A stretch of 64,000 bases of DNA. Origin: Anarhynchus alexandrinus. Taxonomy: Eukaryota > Chordata > Aves > Charadriiformes > Charadriidae. Shown one piece after another: positions 1 to 14,974 of this stretch. Position 1 is the first letter of the stretch, and each line of letters starts with the position of its first letter. The notes beneath the pieces are model-generated. The model was not told where the DNA came from and did no database searches. It saw only the letters and a program-made list of their open reading frames with translations. Both the position numbers and the translations under genes were made by a program. The stretch spans positions 720,621 through 784,620 of the forward strand of contig VUYV01000228.1 in assembly GCA_008711295.1 (NCBI GenBank), in the 5' to 3' direction.

Positions 1-3000
1 TATGCACTGGCATATGCCCAAAATAGCAGCCTGGTGTTCAACAGCTGGTATTCATAGGTAGGAATGCAGTCTTGAAAGAAGTCGTTTGACTGTGAAAGTA
101 CAAGGCATTCAGTACTTGTTAGCTAACACTTAAAAGTTTTGCAGGATTTTTTAGAAAAGAAAGGATTTACTGCAAAATGTGACTGTTTCATACAAAAACT
201 GATGTGATTAAAATAGGAATTGATTACTTACAGTTGAGCTGAATCTTTGCTTCTCAGCAGTACTTAAAAATGCTATGCTGCTCATTTAGTAGCTAAAAGC
301 CACTTCCTCTCTGGGTTTTTCTGTGCCATTTTAAATATAATCATAAACCTAATGTCTTCAACCAAGAAAAGAGACAGTTACTTTTCACTGTATTGGCTAG
401 ATTAAAAGTATTGTCTATCTTATAAACAAAACACTAATAAAAATTTAAACTGTGTCAGGTGGACACTGTTTTTTCCTAAGCAGTAACAAAGACAGCTGAA
501 TACATGCAGGAACCAGGTGGGTCACTGCTTACAGCAGAAAGATGAAAACATCTTTCTTTGTGAAGGCTTTTTATGAAAGCACATTTGAGCTTGAAGTTGG
601 ACACCAGATAGAAAATTTATTACTGATCAACACAAAGATTTAGGAAGCAGTAGAGGTTTTGTGCTGGTTTTGAAGGTGAAATGTCTCTCTTTTGCCCTGA
701 TGGACTGCCAGTTTCACATTCCCCTAACCTTTCTCCAAGGCAGTTTCAGAGGCACCACAATTAAGGACCACCATTAGATGACTTAGAAAAGGATAATATT
801 TCAGCTTAAAAAAGTGACAAAGTTAGTAAAGGCCCAGGGTGTTAATGATTCTTTCTCTGACTATTAATTTTTGTGTTGATTAGGTCTTTAATGGGGCACT
901 GCATTTGAAAAGTGACAGGGCTTGTCTGTAGCAGGCAAAAACGTTCTTTGCTGAGGCTTCCGGATATAACCAGGATTTTGTGACTCCTCCTGACTTGTAG
1001 TTTCTTAGATTAATGCTTGGGTAACTCCATGGCAAAGACTGTCCCTAAGTTCATAAGCAGTCATAAAGCAGGGTGCTGACTCTGCTTCCAGGCTTGTCAT
1101 ATTACCTGCTGTTTTGAAACCACTATCAGAAAGTAGAAGGTAGATAAACACTAAAAATGTTACAAAAATGAAGATAATTGCATGAGTGGGTTTGTTCAAT
1201 GAAAAAAAAAACACCCTAGGACATGACCCTTGAGGACAATCTCAGTGAAATGTAACTTCCTGTGAAAAGGACTAGGTCAGGTACAACAGAGTATTACCAT
1301 CCTTTAGTTCAATATGGTTAGGGCTTCAGCTATAGAGCTGCAGAATGTAATGTACACTCAGCAGAAAGTACACTAGGAACAGATCAAAGCAATCAGTTTT
1401 ATTAAAAAAAAATAAATTGGAATATTCTTAGGAAAAATAATGTCTTAAATTTAAATGCATGCCAAAACTGAATTCCTTTCTTTGGAAATAAAAGTACCTT
1501 AACTGCAAAAAGACCTTACTTTAGAAGTGTGTGTGTGTATTCTTTGTAGGCAAAACTGGCTATGCATGTAAAAGTGAGTTAAAAAAAAAGATGGTTCCAT
1601 TTTCTGACAAAAGATTGACTGGACCAGTTGGCGAGGGAGAACAGGCACCAACAGTTTGATATTTACTGGCAAATTTTTCTTCCTAAGAGAAACTGCTCAG
1701 CACGGGATCTTAGTCAAAATTTTCCCTTTCCCACAAACCCCACTCAAAGTTTCTCTTAGCACTGTCAATCCCAGGTAAAACTTTGCAGAAAGTCTTCATG
1801 GACACAATTTACCTGAGAAGACATTGCAGTTGGAAATAACTTAGGTGAAGGAAAAGCAAAGACCTAAGCTGCTGCTTGTCCTTAATCAGCATGTCCAAAC
1901 TGCAGGATACTTGCTGTGGTGATCTCTGCGTAGGCAGCACATTCAGAAAATGCTGAGAAAATAAAAGGGTGCTCCTCCTTTTATTGACAGCCTTCCATCT
2001 TAGGAGCTGGCACTCAGTTCAGTAAACTTGGTGCAAGGCCCTATAATCTCTCTGAGTATTCAATGAAGTTTATAGGAGTTCTGTTGGATTCAATTTAGCA
2101 TGATTCATGGAGCGAAAAGTTACATCTTCTGGTGATGCGTGAAATGGATTTTTCCCTGGTTCCCCCTGGCCAGGTGACCCTATCAGTAAGAGCCTGTCAG
2201 CCCTAGGGTTGTCCCTGTTGGAAGCTTCAGCACTGAAATCTGAATGGGCGCAAGGTCTGAAATGTAGTTCTGCCTCTGCAGGGGAACTGTAGCTGCATAC
2301 TATAGAGAAGCCATTACAGGCATGTGGTGCCTGCTCATGAGAGCAACAGAGGAATTCCAGCTCGATCTCACATGTTACCAAATGGTCCATCTTTGTGTGT
2401 TTAAAGGTCCTACAGTGAACCCTTTGGAGTAACACTTCAGTATTAGTTATTACTAATACACTATTAGTATTAGTTATTACAGTGTAGAAATAATCTTGGA
2501 AATTTAAATTTAGTATAACGTTATTTTGCCATACTTTCTTCTGCCTCTTAAACTCATTTGATCTAATTTTTATCCCAAGACTATTTTAGATGAAAACCCT
2601 TTTAAACTGAAAACCGCTAGCAGAGAAGTGTAGCAGACAGTAGATGACTTGCTGATTTCAGCGGCGCTGCCATGATCATGGTGAGTATTTCTCCTTTGAG
2701 ATTAAATAACCACATTAGAATTTTTAAAAACGTAAATTAAGGTGGGGGTCTGTTTTTATTTTTAGCATGAAGTGCACTTTATTCTGAAGTCTTCTGACAT
2801 CCATGTTTCACGTGACCTTCCAATGTGATAAACAGTTCAATTAACTGCTGTCCTGAAAGTCATTCAACACAAGAACAGAGCACTTGTCTCTATCCTGTCT
2901 CATTTCCATAATCCTTTTTAACACCTAATGCATAATAGAAAAAAAAAATCAAGCTATTTATCTAGTCATATAGCACTGACCCCCGCCTTTCTCCTTTCGC

Positions 3001-3650
3001 TCTCATCTTGCTGTTCTGCAGGGATGATTTCTCCTCTAGATTAATGCCTTACTCTTTAATTACTTTAGCAGGAGCTTAACAGAGATATGAATAATCCAAC
3101 AAAAAGATAGTTCCGTTCCTACAGCTACATCTTGTGTTGTCAGTGTCTGATTTGCTAACACTTGCCGGACACTTTCTGATAAGTATATGAATAACAAGTT
3201 CTTACTGATTTCAGAAGGAATTTAAGGAAACAATAATCCCAAGGTATAACATCTCTGTCTCTATAAACACCAATTTACTACAGCTTTTAAAATGAAAACT
3301 TATCTGCTTCTGTATTAAATACACTATGTATACACACCAAAGGAGACATTTCATATTTACCTCAATACAAAAAACTTCCAGGAAATAAGGCCAGAGCAAG
3401 TCCATCCTCCAGGATAAAGCTTGCCTTTAAACATCATGGTATTTTATTCATAATGATTTTAATTTTTGTTATTTAAATATGTTAAACATAAGTCCACAAA
3501 ATAGTTTAAAGCATACATTCAAGGAAGAATCATAATTAATAAAATTAAAAAGTCACAGAGAGAAAGAAACAGAGTTATTTATGTTTTAACATGAAATAAA
3601 GCTTGTTTATAAATAGTTGAGATTTATGCTAACAAGCAGAGGCTTCCACT
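1..3650. other. Gene-free AT-rich DNA
   Basis: I see no recognisable exon, RNA gene or young repeat here. The longest open frame is a minus-strand stretch of 121 codons (2070-2435) that resembles no family I know and has no supporting signal. A local duplication is present at 2439-2480: the 15-mer AGTATTAGTTATTAC occurs at 2439-2453 and again at 2466-2480, with period 27. Otherwise only short homopolymer runs are seen. Confidence 0.6.
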
Positions 3651-4118
3651 TAGAATCATAGTATATCATAAGTTAGAAGGGACTCATGAGGATCATTGAG
3701 TCCAACTCCTGACTCTGCACAGGGTAACCTAAAAGTTAAATCTTATATCTAAGACTGTTGTCCAAATGCTTCTCGAACACAAACAGGCTTGGGGCCATGA
3801 CCACTTCCCAGGGGAGCTTGTTCCAGTGCTTGACCACCCTCTCAGTAAAGAGTTCTTTCCTAATATCTGGTCTAATCTTCCCATGATGCTGCTTTCCTAT
3901 CATGCTTTCCTTTCCATGATGCTGGTGTCCTATCACTGGACACCAATGAGAGGAGATCAGCACCTCCCTCTCTGCTAGCCCTCTTCACAAAGTTGTAGAC
4001 AGCAATGAGGTCGCCCCTCAGTCTCCTCTAAGCTGAACAAATCTTGTATCCTTATCCGCCCTTCAAAAGTCATGACCTCTAGTCCTTTCATCATCTTTGT
4101 TGCCCACTTCCTCCACTA
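3651..4118 (-). mobile_element. Old CR1 LINE, 3' fragment
   Basis: Read on the minus strand, this stretch ends in the CR1 tail (reverse complement of a TATGATTCTA-type end at 3651-3672). Upstream of the tail is the CR1 ORF2 C-terminal region; the frame at 3736-3963 reads IRKELFTERVVKHWNKLPWEVV, a typical CR1 C-terminal signature. It is 5'-truncated and contains only the last few hundred bases of the element. Within it a unit beginning CCATGATGCTG is repeated at 3881 and 3914 (period 33), which puts a duplicated HHGK into the translation. Divergence from the other CR1 copies in the window suggests an older insertion. The 5' limit is approximate. Confidence 0.85.
3736..3963 (-). pseudogene. CR1 ORF2 C-terminal remnant
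   Basis: This is a 75-codon open remnant of the LINE reverse-transcriptase ORF, covering only the extreme C-terminal domain (motif KHWNKLPWEVV). No endonuclease or polymerase motif is present. The start methionine is incidental. The remnant is non-functional. Confidence 0.75.
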
Positions 4119-4974
4119 CACAGTGTATATGCTAGAAGAGTCAATGCTTTTGCAGCCTGAGGTATTTTGTTCAGTTTGGTTTGGGCTGAGTTTTTTTACC
4201 TGCCCGTCAGGATGACCAAATCGCAAAACTTGTTCTTGTCTTGCCCTTGATGCCCTTCAAACAATATGAAATGCCTGAAATATTTTGCTGCATACAAAAA
4301 AAAGTATTCTGAAGACAATCTGTGTGTTCAGTTATGACTACACATTTCTATATGTACATCTCCATATATGTATTACATAATATAATTAAAATTTGGTCTA
4401 TAATTTGGTCTATTTCCTTTCCTTTTTTCTTCTTATGTCTAAATCTTTCGAAACCAAGATAGTGCTGTGTAAGACTTATCAGCAAGCACTTTGCTGTAGA
4501 AAGATTTACTTTTCCAAATAAGTTTTAAAAAATAAAATCAAAGAGTCATTCCTGGAAGTAGTGATACCATTGTAGTTGGTTAGCTTAATTCAACCCCATT
4601 GATCTCAGAGTTGAGAGGGCTGACAGTCTTGAGGAAATTTACATTTATTCGATTTTTCTTAAATACTGCTCCTATATAAGGTCACGTGTAAGACAATGAG
4701 TATTAACAAGCATCTTAAAACACTAGTCCACACTCTATTTTACTGTATTTCTTAACTTCTGTAGTATTGCTTACTGTTTGTGTCCTGTTCTCATTCTTAC
4801 GAAAATCAATAACACAACAAACCACCAGAGCTTTTGAGTGATTTTTCAGCATTACTAAATGTTGGTCAGATCTCTCTACTCTGAATTAATTTAATGGGAG
4901 GTCTGCTCATCTGCTGAGTCTTAGCATATGTTACAGCTTACACAGGTGAATAAAGCTTCTGGGTAAAAATAAGC

Positions 4975-5042
4975 TGCAGGGGTGTTGGAACTCTATGATA
5001 TTCAAGGTCCCTTCCGCCCTAAACCATTCTATGATTCTATGA
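4975..5042 (+). mobile_element. CR1 LINE tail, isolated
   Basis: About 68 bases match the CR1 3' end: GTTGGAACTCTATGATATTC, then AAGGTCCCTTC, then CCATTCTATGATTCTATGA. Nothing upstream of 4975 looks like CR1, so this is an extremely 5'-truncated insertion. It carries the terminal 8-base repeat units expected of CR1. Confidence 0.85.
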
Positions 5043-6814
5043 ATGCTTTCTCTTATATACTAGCTTGAAACAGAGACAGGTAATTAAACATTTCAGGAAA
5101 TTTTACATCTTTAAATGGAAGTTGCTTCTATTGTTTCTTTATTACAGACTATAGTAACTCTTTACATGCTAAAAAAAACACCAGGCATTTGGTATCTCCC
5201 ACACATTAAGAAATATGAAATGCTGTATTGCATATTAGGTAAAGAAAACAAGGGGGTTATTTTGTAACAACTACAGAGTAAATTTGTTCTTTCAACAGAA
5301 AAATTGTAGTAGGGCAAAAACTTCTTTTGTTCTTCAGCTTATGTTTCCCAGTATTTAACTTTTTTACTCATGTTTGCAACTCTGAAAAGTCTGTGCTTTG
5401 CTTTCTAAATCACAGCATCTCTGATATCTCTCTTGAATATTGGTCGAAGATCATCCTGGCAGATCATCAATCTTGATTTTCCCTCCTACTTGCCTACATT
5501 TGCCATCATTCTGAAAATGCCACCACTGAACACTGTGTCACCACTGAGCACTGAATATCACATTCGTTATGTTTCTTTCTTCATCATCTCATATGGGCTA
5601 TATCTGAATCTTGTACTTTATTCAGAACATTTTAAGGTGTGACTTTTTCCTATGTAATGCATAACTAAAACTCAAGACCTCTTATCTCACAACTTCATGC
5701 TTGAAATGCCTTCTTCTCTGGTCTTAACAAAGGCAGTCAGGATAGTACTGGGAAGCAAACGCTATATCAATTTAATATAAGTAATTTATTTAATTACCCA
5801 GTTCAACTCTGGTGAATTCTGATTGTTGCTACATCTCACAAAAACTGCAAGGATGTCATTGTTATTTTTTCTGTCCAATTCGAACTTAACCTTTTCTGCC
5901 CTGTGCTAGCCTGTGCAGGTATTTTTCCTTTTTATACTTTCTCACCAAAAGAGATTTCTTGGCTGTAGAGCATCTAGCATAAAGATCCTGTGAAATATGC
6001 AGGCACGTATGAACACTAGTGCTTAGCCAAGGGTACAACAGCAGCATTTCTTTCATTTAGGGTATCTGTTTCCACAAAGGTGCACCTTCAGTCATTTTCT
6101 TGTATGCTAGTGGCATTTTAATTTGAAGCACCCGAAGTGATGAAAGCTGGTGCAATTTACAGCTGCACTTTCTTTTCCACTCTGAGAATCATGTGGCATA
6201 TAAATAATTGACAAAAACCTGCATCCTACAACCAAATATGTGACACCCCAAAGAGCTGAATGGTGCTTCAGCTGCACTTAGTTCACATATTGCTTCAGTG
6301 GGCATGCTCTCTGATAAGTACCTGAGTTCAGGCTTCAGGCACTGGCAAGGGAATTGCCTCGTCTTGATAATGTCCTGGTCAACAGGCTGACAACAACAGC
6401 AAGCATCAGAAGAGGCATCTAATAATATGACACCTAGCTACTCACATGGGATGGAAGAGGTGTAGCAGTAAGGTCTGTACTGCTGTTGCTAATTACTTAA
6501 AAAAGCTGCCTCCTCCCTTTTGGCTGTTGATGCAGACACCACCCCTAACTTGACTGGACAATAAGTTCTCACAAGAACATTCAAAATTCCAAGTTAATAT
6601 TCAATTTGAATTCCCAAGGCAAGTCATTACTATTCCACAGGAATTTTACACAGAAAATCTTGCAGATGTGACATGCCAAGTATTTCGTATTGCAGCTGCA
6701 ATTTTTAAACCAGGGAATCTGAAAGAACTTTGTATGTGAGCTGTGATACAAATTGGTGTTTCATCCCCATAACCCTAAAAAAAGACATCATATTTGAAAG
6801 AAAAATGTGATTTT

Positions 6815-6833
6815 TTGTTGTTGTTGTTGTTGT
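6815..6833. repeat. (TTG)n microsatellite
   Basis: A short uninterrupted trinucleotide run of about six TTG units is visible directly. Confidence 0.9.
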
Positions 6834-8360
6834 CTTTCTGTTAATTAAACATTGTAATTCTCATGCTCAAACTGGTCTTAAAAGGTGGTCTTTTTACAGC
6901 ACCATCAATCCAGTAGACAAAGTGCACCATTTCAGTACCTAACTATATGTGCACATAGAGAAGAAAAAGGGCTTGTTGCAAACAGATGCTGCATTATATA
7001 GGTTCAACTAAATAAAGGTTTCCTACAAGAAAACATGTCCCTGAAGCAATGTACATAGTATCCACCATGTTTATCTTATATGCTTTTCTTTGCAATATAT
7101 TACTCTTCTGTCACACTTAGCCCCTAGATTACATCCTGAGAAAATGCCTATTACATAAGTGAAAGTTGCCTGGAGTTGAGCACTTGTTGAGTTGTATTTT
7201 TTTCTGGGTTGGTTTGTTTGTTTGTTTTTAATTGCTAAGTTCAGCTTAACTCTTTAAGCCTTCCCTTTCATGCCTCTTAGTTCTGTATATTCTTTTCTCT
7301 TCAGAAAAGAGCTGAAAATCTGAAAGCACTCCAAGGATCTAACTTGCTGAAGACAGATTTAATGACATATAGAATGAAATTTCATGTTACATTACTGTTC
7401 TATTTGACTTACAAATCTTGGACTTACTGTCTAGGGTACTTTTCCCAGAGGAATCCATCTTGTTATTTTTGATGTACTTGAAATGTGTTTTGTTACAGTG
7501 GAACCATCTTGTCCTGTGCACTGATGACTCTATCAGCTTTTCCATTCAAAGTATTTTAGCTTAAGGGTTTCAAGCTCAGCTATAAACTATAATTTGAGAA
7601 CATAGCCTCCTCTCTACTCATTTATCAAATTATTTTTTGTAAACTTAAAATTGGAGAGTCATTTAGATTGCTTTTATTATTTTAAAAAAGTATGTTCCAG
7701 AAATTCTTTTTACTTTTTAAGCAACTTCATTTCTTTAAATTTAGTTTTGGACAAAGGTAGCAATTGTTCTGGTCTTATATTATTTGCTGAAGGATGACAT
7801 AAAACAGTAGAGAATCCGATTATTGAAATCCTATTATTGAATATTTTATAGATACTGATGGCTTCAGGGTTGTTAGTTCCAACATTAAAATAAGACAAAA
7901 GTCTTACTCCATTCTCTTATGGGATACATTGATTCTATGATGGAATTCCTAGTGCATGTATAATGATGGAATTATTACTCTGCAATAGTTTATGAATAGT
8001 GCATGTTGACCTTGTTAATTGTAGTAGGATGTATAGTTATTTTCATAAAGGTGTTGCCAAGAGGAAAACAAAAAGCAAAAGGGAAAGCGGTGGCTCAAAG
8101 TAAGTCTGGATCAAAAATTGATTGTAAAACAAATATCTAACTCTTAGCCATCAAAAAAATTTGTGGCAGTGGTATGTGAATATTGTGTATTTTCCTGAGG
8201 TGCTGTTCCACAGGCAGCTAAACAAATTAACAGGTTATCGCTTCCAAAGTGGTAAACTCTGTACCCCACACAAAGCTTTACAGTCTCATGCCTTCTCTTG
8301 CACTGACTCTGGTGTTCAACAGCAGTCACGGATAGGAACAAAAACAATATTTAGCCCCAA

Positions 8361-8401
8361 ATTTGTAAGATATTATTTGCAAGATATAATTTGTAAGATA
8401 C
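8361..8401. repeat. 14-bp tandem repeat, 3 units
   Basis: Three consecutive units read ATTTGTAAGATATT, ATTTGCAAGATATA and ATTTGTAAGATAC. This is a small, slightly degenerate minisatellite in otherwise unique AT-rich sequence. Confidence 0.85.
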
Positions 8402-11400
8402 AGTTAAATACTTTAATTGATATGTTAAAATACTTCTTTTTCAGTGAGTTCATTAAAGTTAAATGTCAGGCGAAACAGCCTAATGGCTTGGTTTGAAATA
8501 ATGTTTTATTTTATTTCAGCCTTACAACCTACATGAACGCACTCAAAATTTCTCATACTTTGAATGATTATTGGTATTTCAGCTAAACCCTGAAAAATCA
8601 GATATTCCAGTATAAAAGCATGATCACTTTTTGACAGACTGCACTCACTCGGTTATCTCTGTGTGAAATGGACCCCTGTGCATTTCTATTCTGTGCTGCT
8701 GCACTACTATTGCATACAAAGGAGTGAAATCATTCTCAGAATTATGAATTGGTTTTGGTGCTACTGTCAAGGTTTCTGTTTAAACCTACCTCTTTTACAT
8801 TTATGGAAAACATTCTTCTCCTTCAAATGTTGAGCTGGGAGGTCCTTCCAGCTATTAACATGCACTTATGTGGGGCAGCGCTCTCCAAATAAGATGTCAA
8901 AGAAACATTCTAGTTACCTCTCCGAACAACATAAAGTCAACAATTAACATTACAGTGATATCTATATATAAATCTATCCTCTTTGAAACAGCAAGAAAGA
9001 CTGATGCGTAGGAAAATGCTTTTAGATTTTCCTGAATCAAATAGGTTCTCCACCTGGGAAACTCTAGTCTTTACAGTTTCTTTCACTTTTCTTCTCAAAA
9101 GTATTGTGTTCCTGGTAGGATGGGGAAGATTTTACCCTTCATTTGCATAGTTACAGGTTGTAGGTAAGAAAGGATAACCCATGTGCACCAAAATAATTAA
9201 AACAATCTGTTCCTTATTGGGACATTAGATCTGTGTTTCTGAGGTTCAGCAGGTCCTAAACAGTCCATCAGCTACCCTATCTGAAGGGCATACCCTAATC
9301 AGGATGTACCTGATTTTTCTTTTTTTCTGTGCGTGCCAGAAGTTAGATTTCTTTTGCATTGTAACACTGTTTTCTGCACAGCCTAGCTACCAGCAAGTAT
9401 CCATAATATATTGTGCGTCAGTAGTGCTCCCTCAGAAGAGAGTCTAGCATTTAATTAGTTAGCATTTATAGAGCAATCAGGGAACTGTTATGATTACCAC
9501 TCTCACTGCGTAAGAAGCAGAAGATGACCCTTATTATTATTTCAAATAGTCAGACAACCATATGTCTCAAGCCAGGAGGCATCATAATTTTATATATGTG
9601 GTAGCAATTTGCATGAGAACATCCTCTTGCTCATTAAATTACTAGAAGAGGACATTGCTGTGGTTATTTTTGCAGAGAAAGTACTTAGGAAAAAGAGCCT
9701 TTACAAATTATATTCATCATAAAAAACATGGGATCTCCAAATGATTCCAATTCACTTTGAGATTATGATAACAATTGTTTGGTTAGCTTGTGATTTATGT
9801 TATATTTGTCAAACCATTTTACAAATAGTAATTAAATTTTGTGTTTCTTGATTTACCTATTGAATTTATTCCTAAAACAGATGGGCTTTAAACTCTTTAT
9901 GAGTTTATTTAAATGTCAGATTTATATTTCAATAGGAATCTATCTATCCATCTTTCTGAATGTGGTTTTAAAAACTTAAAACAACTAAAATGTATATGAT
10001 GAAGAATGAAATAATACTGAAACAGTGTACGGTTCAGAAATTACTTTTACTGCCTAATCATTGATGTATATACAAAACAAATGCTTACTCTGAGCTTGCC
10101 AACAGAGTAGACTTGTTTGGCATTAAAATAAAGATTTCTCCTGCATTTGGTTACGTAAGCCATATATTAAAATCTTTTTGGAGATGTATTTTTAAAACTA
10201 AATATAATCATCCAAAGAATGCTTTCATCTCCTATACACTTTCATGAAATATTCTTTCTTACGTTGTATTTTAAAAAATTCTAAATTTTAAAAATTTGAA
10301 ATTTAAAAACAATAAAGAAATGCTCAAACAGTATCAAGACTAATGTAAGCAAATTGTCAATAACAAATTAAATGTCAACACAGGAAAAAATAATAAATGG
10401 TGCAAAGCACAGGTTGCAAAGATTGCTATCACTTCTTCACCTGGAACATGCATATAATGACACTGGTAAATTGAGGTGCTGAACAAAAGAAGACAAGGCA
10501 GTTGTTCTGAACTTCTCCTTTTTCAGAATATCCATATTTTAATGTGCTAAAACATAATGTAGAGGCTTATGCAGAATGTTCTTCAGTTTCACAGATAGAG
10601 GTGCATCCACAGTCTAGATTGAAACCCAAAATTTTAAAACTTCCTTTTTTGAGCAGTTCGAGAAGGCAGAGTGAGAAGCTGAAAGGATAAATCTTTCTCA
10701 AGTTCCTTGTAGAAGTCAAAGCCTGTAGGAATGATTGCAACCTGGCTGGTGTGGATTCCTCTGCCAAGGTCTGTAAAAATCCATTTTCAGAAATCCACCA
10801 AAATGAAAAAAAACAACTACCATTTCAAATGAACATGGAGATCAGTCAAGATGCATGAGAGCTCTGTCTATAGATCTGTGAAAATGTTTACTCTTTATTC
10901 TGAAATGGCAATATCTGGTCCAAAGATCAGAACCAGAAATAACATCTGAAAGCCTTCCATTTGCACCACTTAAACTGTCATCTAGGCCATTAAATTCTTC
11001 TTGTTGTTGTTTTTGCAATGAAAGAAAAAAACCCTGCATCCTCCTGGATTTCTAAATCCTTGTCTGGTCATATTTGAGGAAAAATGAAACACATTACACT
11101 AACAGACTTTCTATTTTCATTTCAGCTTACCATCAAGGTATCCATTTGAATAGCTATTGCCCATACTTAGCCTCAAACAAAACAGTCAGTGTCAGTGTCA
11201 AAGTGGCAGTATGTTCAGAAAATTTGGTCAACTCACATTATCTACATCTTCACATTTATAAACTGCAAAAGCAGTATCGTCCTGAAGCACTTCAAGGCAA
11301 TTTGACTACATCCATGACACTTACTTCACATGTTCAGATGAAAGAAACAGACAGAGAATATCTGTCCTAACACTTCTTGGGTGAGCTGCAGGATAAAGCA

Positions 11401-14400
11401 GATTTCCTCATGATCAGCAGGTGTTTAGCAAATTTAAAATCTCAGGTCTTTTTATCTAATAATACACATTGAATACAGCATAGTAAATTACTTCTTTGCT
11501 GTTGTGTGTTATCATCATTTAAGTGCTCACATACTGTGAAGTCTGAATAATGAAACATGCTGTGAATTAAGGTTCCCAGCCAAAATCCTTAAGGAATCTG
11601 ACATTAGTAAATTGCTGAAAGGTACTGTCAGCCTTACCACTGCTTTCTTGTCTTATGAGTATTCTTTTCACATCCTAAGAAGGCTTAAAAACTGAGATTG
11701 CTATGGTGGAAACCAAGTCGCATTTAGAAAGTCAGGATATTTTGAAATACTGAAGAAAATTTTGTTCTAGTGGTTGTGATAGACTGCCTCTGAACTAGGC
11801 AATTTAGGGCAGGAAAGCTGATACATATATGTTTGATCTACCAGATGTCAGTACCCACGGAGTCTGTGGATTTCTCTGCTGGGCTTTGCCCATAAAGTCC
11901 TGTCTCACTTCCCTGGATGACATCCTTAAGAAATTCAACCCATATGATAAGACCTAAACTGTCATGTTTTTTCGGGGGTTTTTTTAAGTGTGAAATCCCA
12001 AATTATAAATGTCTGAGACTAAAAAGAATTCAGACAGAGAACCACAACACAGAAATTAATTAGTTATGCCACCAAATTATGCATAATATTAGCACCTTTG
12101 GTGGGGGTGGTGAATTGTGCATGCATCTTCTGTGAAACATCTTTGATATGGTAAGGAATAAGCCTCCTTCTGCTGAGAGTAGTGTGAATAGGCTGGCTGA
12201 TCTTCCCTTTTCAGAAGAGAACCAGCCCTGGACAGGAGTGAATTAAACCTAGATATGTTCCATGTTTTCACTTTGTCAGAAGTTTGGTATAACAGTTTGC
12301 ACAGATTTTGTAGGGAGACTGTAGCGGCTTCAAACAGAAGACTAGAATAATTCGTAAAAAACTTTCCTTAAGCTCTTGAAAGGATTTTCAAAATAAGGAA
12401 AACATATCAATTAAGGCAGCTTTCTTGACCAAGCACTTTGGAAATCATACTGCTGAAGAATTCAGGGAGTTACCAACATGGCTTTAAAGTATCATCTAAT
12501 AACAGCCTTAAGTTATCAGTAATGCTTTTTCCTTCCCTTCCTCTCTTAAAGAGCAACATTTATAGAGTTGGAGAATGCAGATGTAGTTTTGTTGCACCAG
12601 TGACACTGTGACTCCTTTCCTTCGTGTGAATTACAATAAGGATTTTTTTCACTTTCCTTGTGTAAGTGCTTACAACCTCTCAAAAGTCAAGGCCTCCAGA
12701 AATGATTCTTCTTCCTCTTTGACATAAGAGGGGGGATCAGTATACCTGTTTAAAACTCTACTGCGAAACTCACCTCTGATACCCAACAAACTATAATCTG
12801 TTTTCAATGCACAATGCTTCATGTGTGACAAGTGGCTGACAAGCACAGTCTTAAAAAATCCTTGAAGCTTAAAGCTGTATAAAATGGGAGGATTTTCAAA
12901 AGAAATCAGCCTCTTATTGACAGCTCCCAAATGCAGCACAGTAATAATCAGCATGTTGTTAGAGCATTCAGTCATTTGCTTCTCCAACTTTCGTATGACT
13001 TTTTAATGCTATATTTTTAACAGCAATTATAAAAAAAGAAGTAACAGTGGAATATGTGATTTATAGACCCAATTCCTAGTTGCTATAAAAATAGTTCAGA
13101 GCTTTAGTTCTAAAAAATACTGCTAAATAGTTCTTTGTCACTTGGGCACAGATATTGCCCAAGTCTATGAGGTTTATCTATTTGTGTAACTGCCTTTCTT
13201 TCCAATTTGGGTTTGTTCATGCTCCCTCTGTGATGTTGAAGCTGATTCACTGATACTACTTCTGAATTCAAACAAGAGGATGTTGAAAGGAAAGACTTAT
13301 TGAGAAAGGAATTAAAAGAGATTAATAGCTCTGCAGTTACTGGATATTAGTTATCATCACAATAAATATTGTTGTTGCCCTGCTGTAATCTTTTTCTCTA
13401 TGGGTTTTTTTTTTGATAGTAAGAGTAGTGTTTTATAGGGCCCCAAAGCGTAGTAGGAGCTTTACAGAGATACTTAGAGGTTTTAGAGCTAGGTATTGTA
13501 GACTTTATTTGATTTCAAGTAATAACACACAAAGGACTGATGGTCAAGATGAAGTTGAGGGAACTCAAGAAGGCTGGGGAGAGTGGAGGTGGGGAACCCA
13601 GCAGAACTAGAGACAAGAGTTTTCCACAAGTAAAGACAGGGCAGACAAACCTTTCTTACAGTTTACTTCCTTTGTGTCCATTGTTTGTATTTGTTTTTCT
13701 TGTTTCTGCTGGCCAGCCTTTTTAATTTCTATTTTCACGTCCAATGACACCTACTATTTTCACAAAAATAACTCCTCTAAAACCATGCTTTTTGTTCTGA
13801 TTTTCAAATGACATCAAAATAAGAGAAAGCTTAACAGTTCCTGCATATTGTTCATTACCCAGTCTACCTGCCCTTATGTAAGGGCATAATTTAAGAAGTG
13901 CCAGTTTGTTACCTGATCTTCCTGTGAGTCAGAGAGCTCAAATAGCTATCATTATCTAACTACTTTACAACCCCTTGTTAATTTCCAGGATGAAGTCAGT
14001 TTGTTAATAAGAAGTTTAGACTCTCAGAAGGTTGAAGCAATCAGTGCAAAAATGATCTCTCTACCAATCTGATCTGACAGGTCATTTGTCACTGAAGAAC
14101 TCCTCTGTGGAGGGAAAGAAAGCTCAGATGTCTTCATGTTTTCTTCTCTACATTTTTGGATAATAACAAGATGATAAAGATTCTCCATGAAAGAATCTAA
14201 TTTTAAGTGCTGGTTTCTAAAAGGAGGTAAAATAAAATTCTTCAGTCTCCTAGCTAAATGATTTTGTAGGCTACCTCTCTGTCTTAACTAATATGATGCT
14301 TTTTTGAATGGGTTAAGAACCTATCCACATTTCTAGGTATGTAATTGGCAACTAATTTCTTGTAACTTTCCCCTGATCATATTTTATCGCTTTGTTTTAA

Positions 14401-14974
14401 AATCTTTTCCCTCTGCTGCCAAATGTATATGTCATTTTATAACTTCCTGTCCTTATGAGACTGGTACTGACATGAGTGACATCTGAAAAACAGTCTTCTG
14501 ACTCCAGCATGATACCGGGTATCTCACCCTTGTGAATGTTGTGAGTAGCACTTGAGATTCCAGTTGAAACCCGTAACAGGCTTTCATTTCTTATGAAGAC
14601 ATTAGACACTTACATTGAAAATTTAATTTTTAATTTTTCTTTAATTTTGGGCAGCTACCCATAAACTGTCAATATTTCATTTCTAAGTAATTTTCTAAAT
14701 TAGTGACGTGGAATATACATAATGTTTCTTTACTTGGGACTCAAGAGTGGTTCTGTTTTCTGTCCTCCACTTTGTAAGTGATTTAATCACTGCTGAACAA
14801 AACCTACCATCTAACATAAGATGATCCGTATTTTTAGTATAAACACAGGGTATAGCAGTTTTCATTTTGTACAGTATTTCTCAGCATCAACAATAATTTC
14901 TCTAATTCCAGCCAGGCATGTTGAATTTACTCTTCAAACAAAGACATGTTTGATATTTTGTCCTGAAACCCTAC

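Noticed and set aside
2070..2435. 121-codon minus-strand frame as a gene
   Set aside because: No recognised motif, no promoter or splice context, and a length not far from chance in this much sequence.
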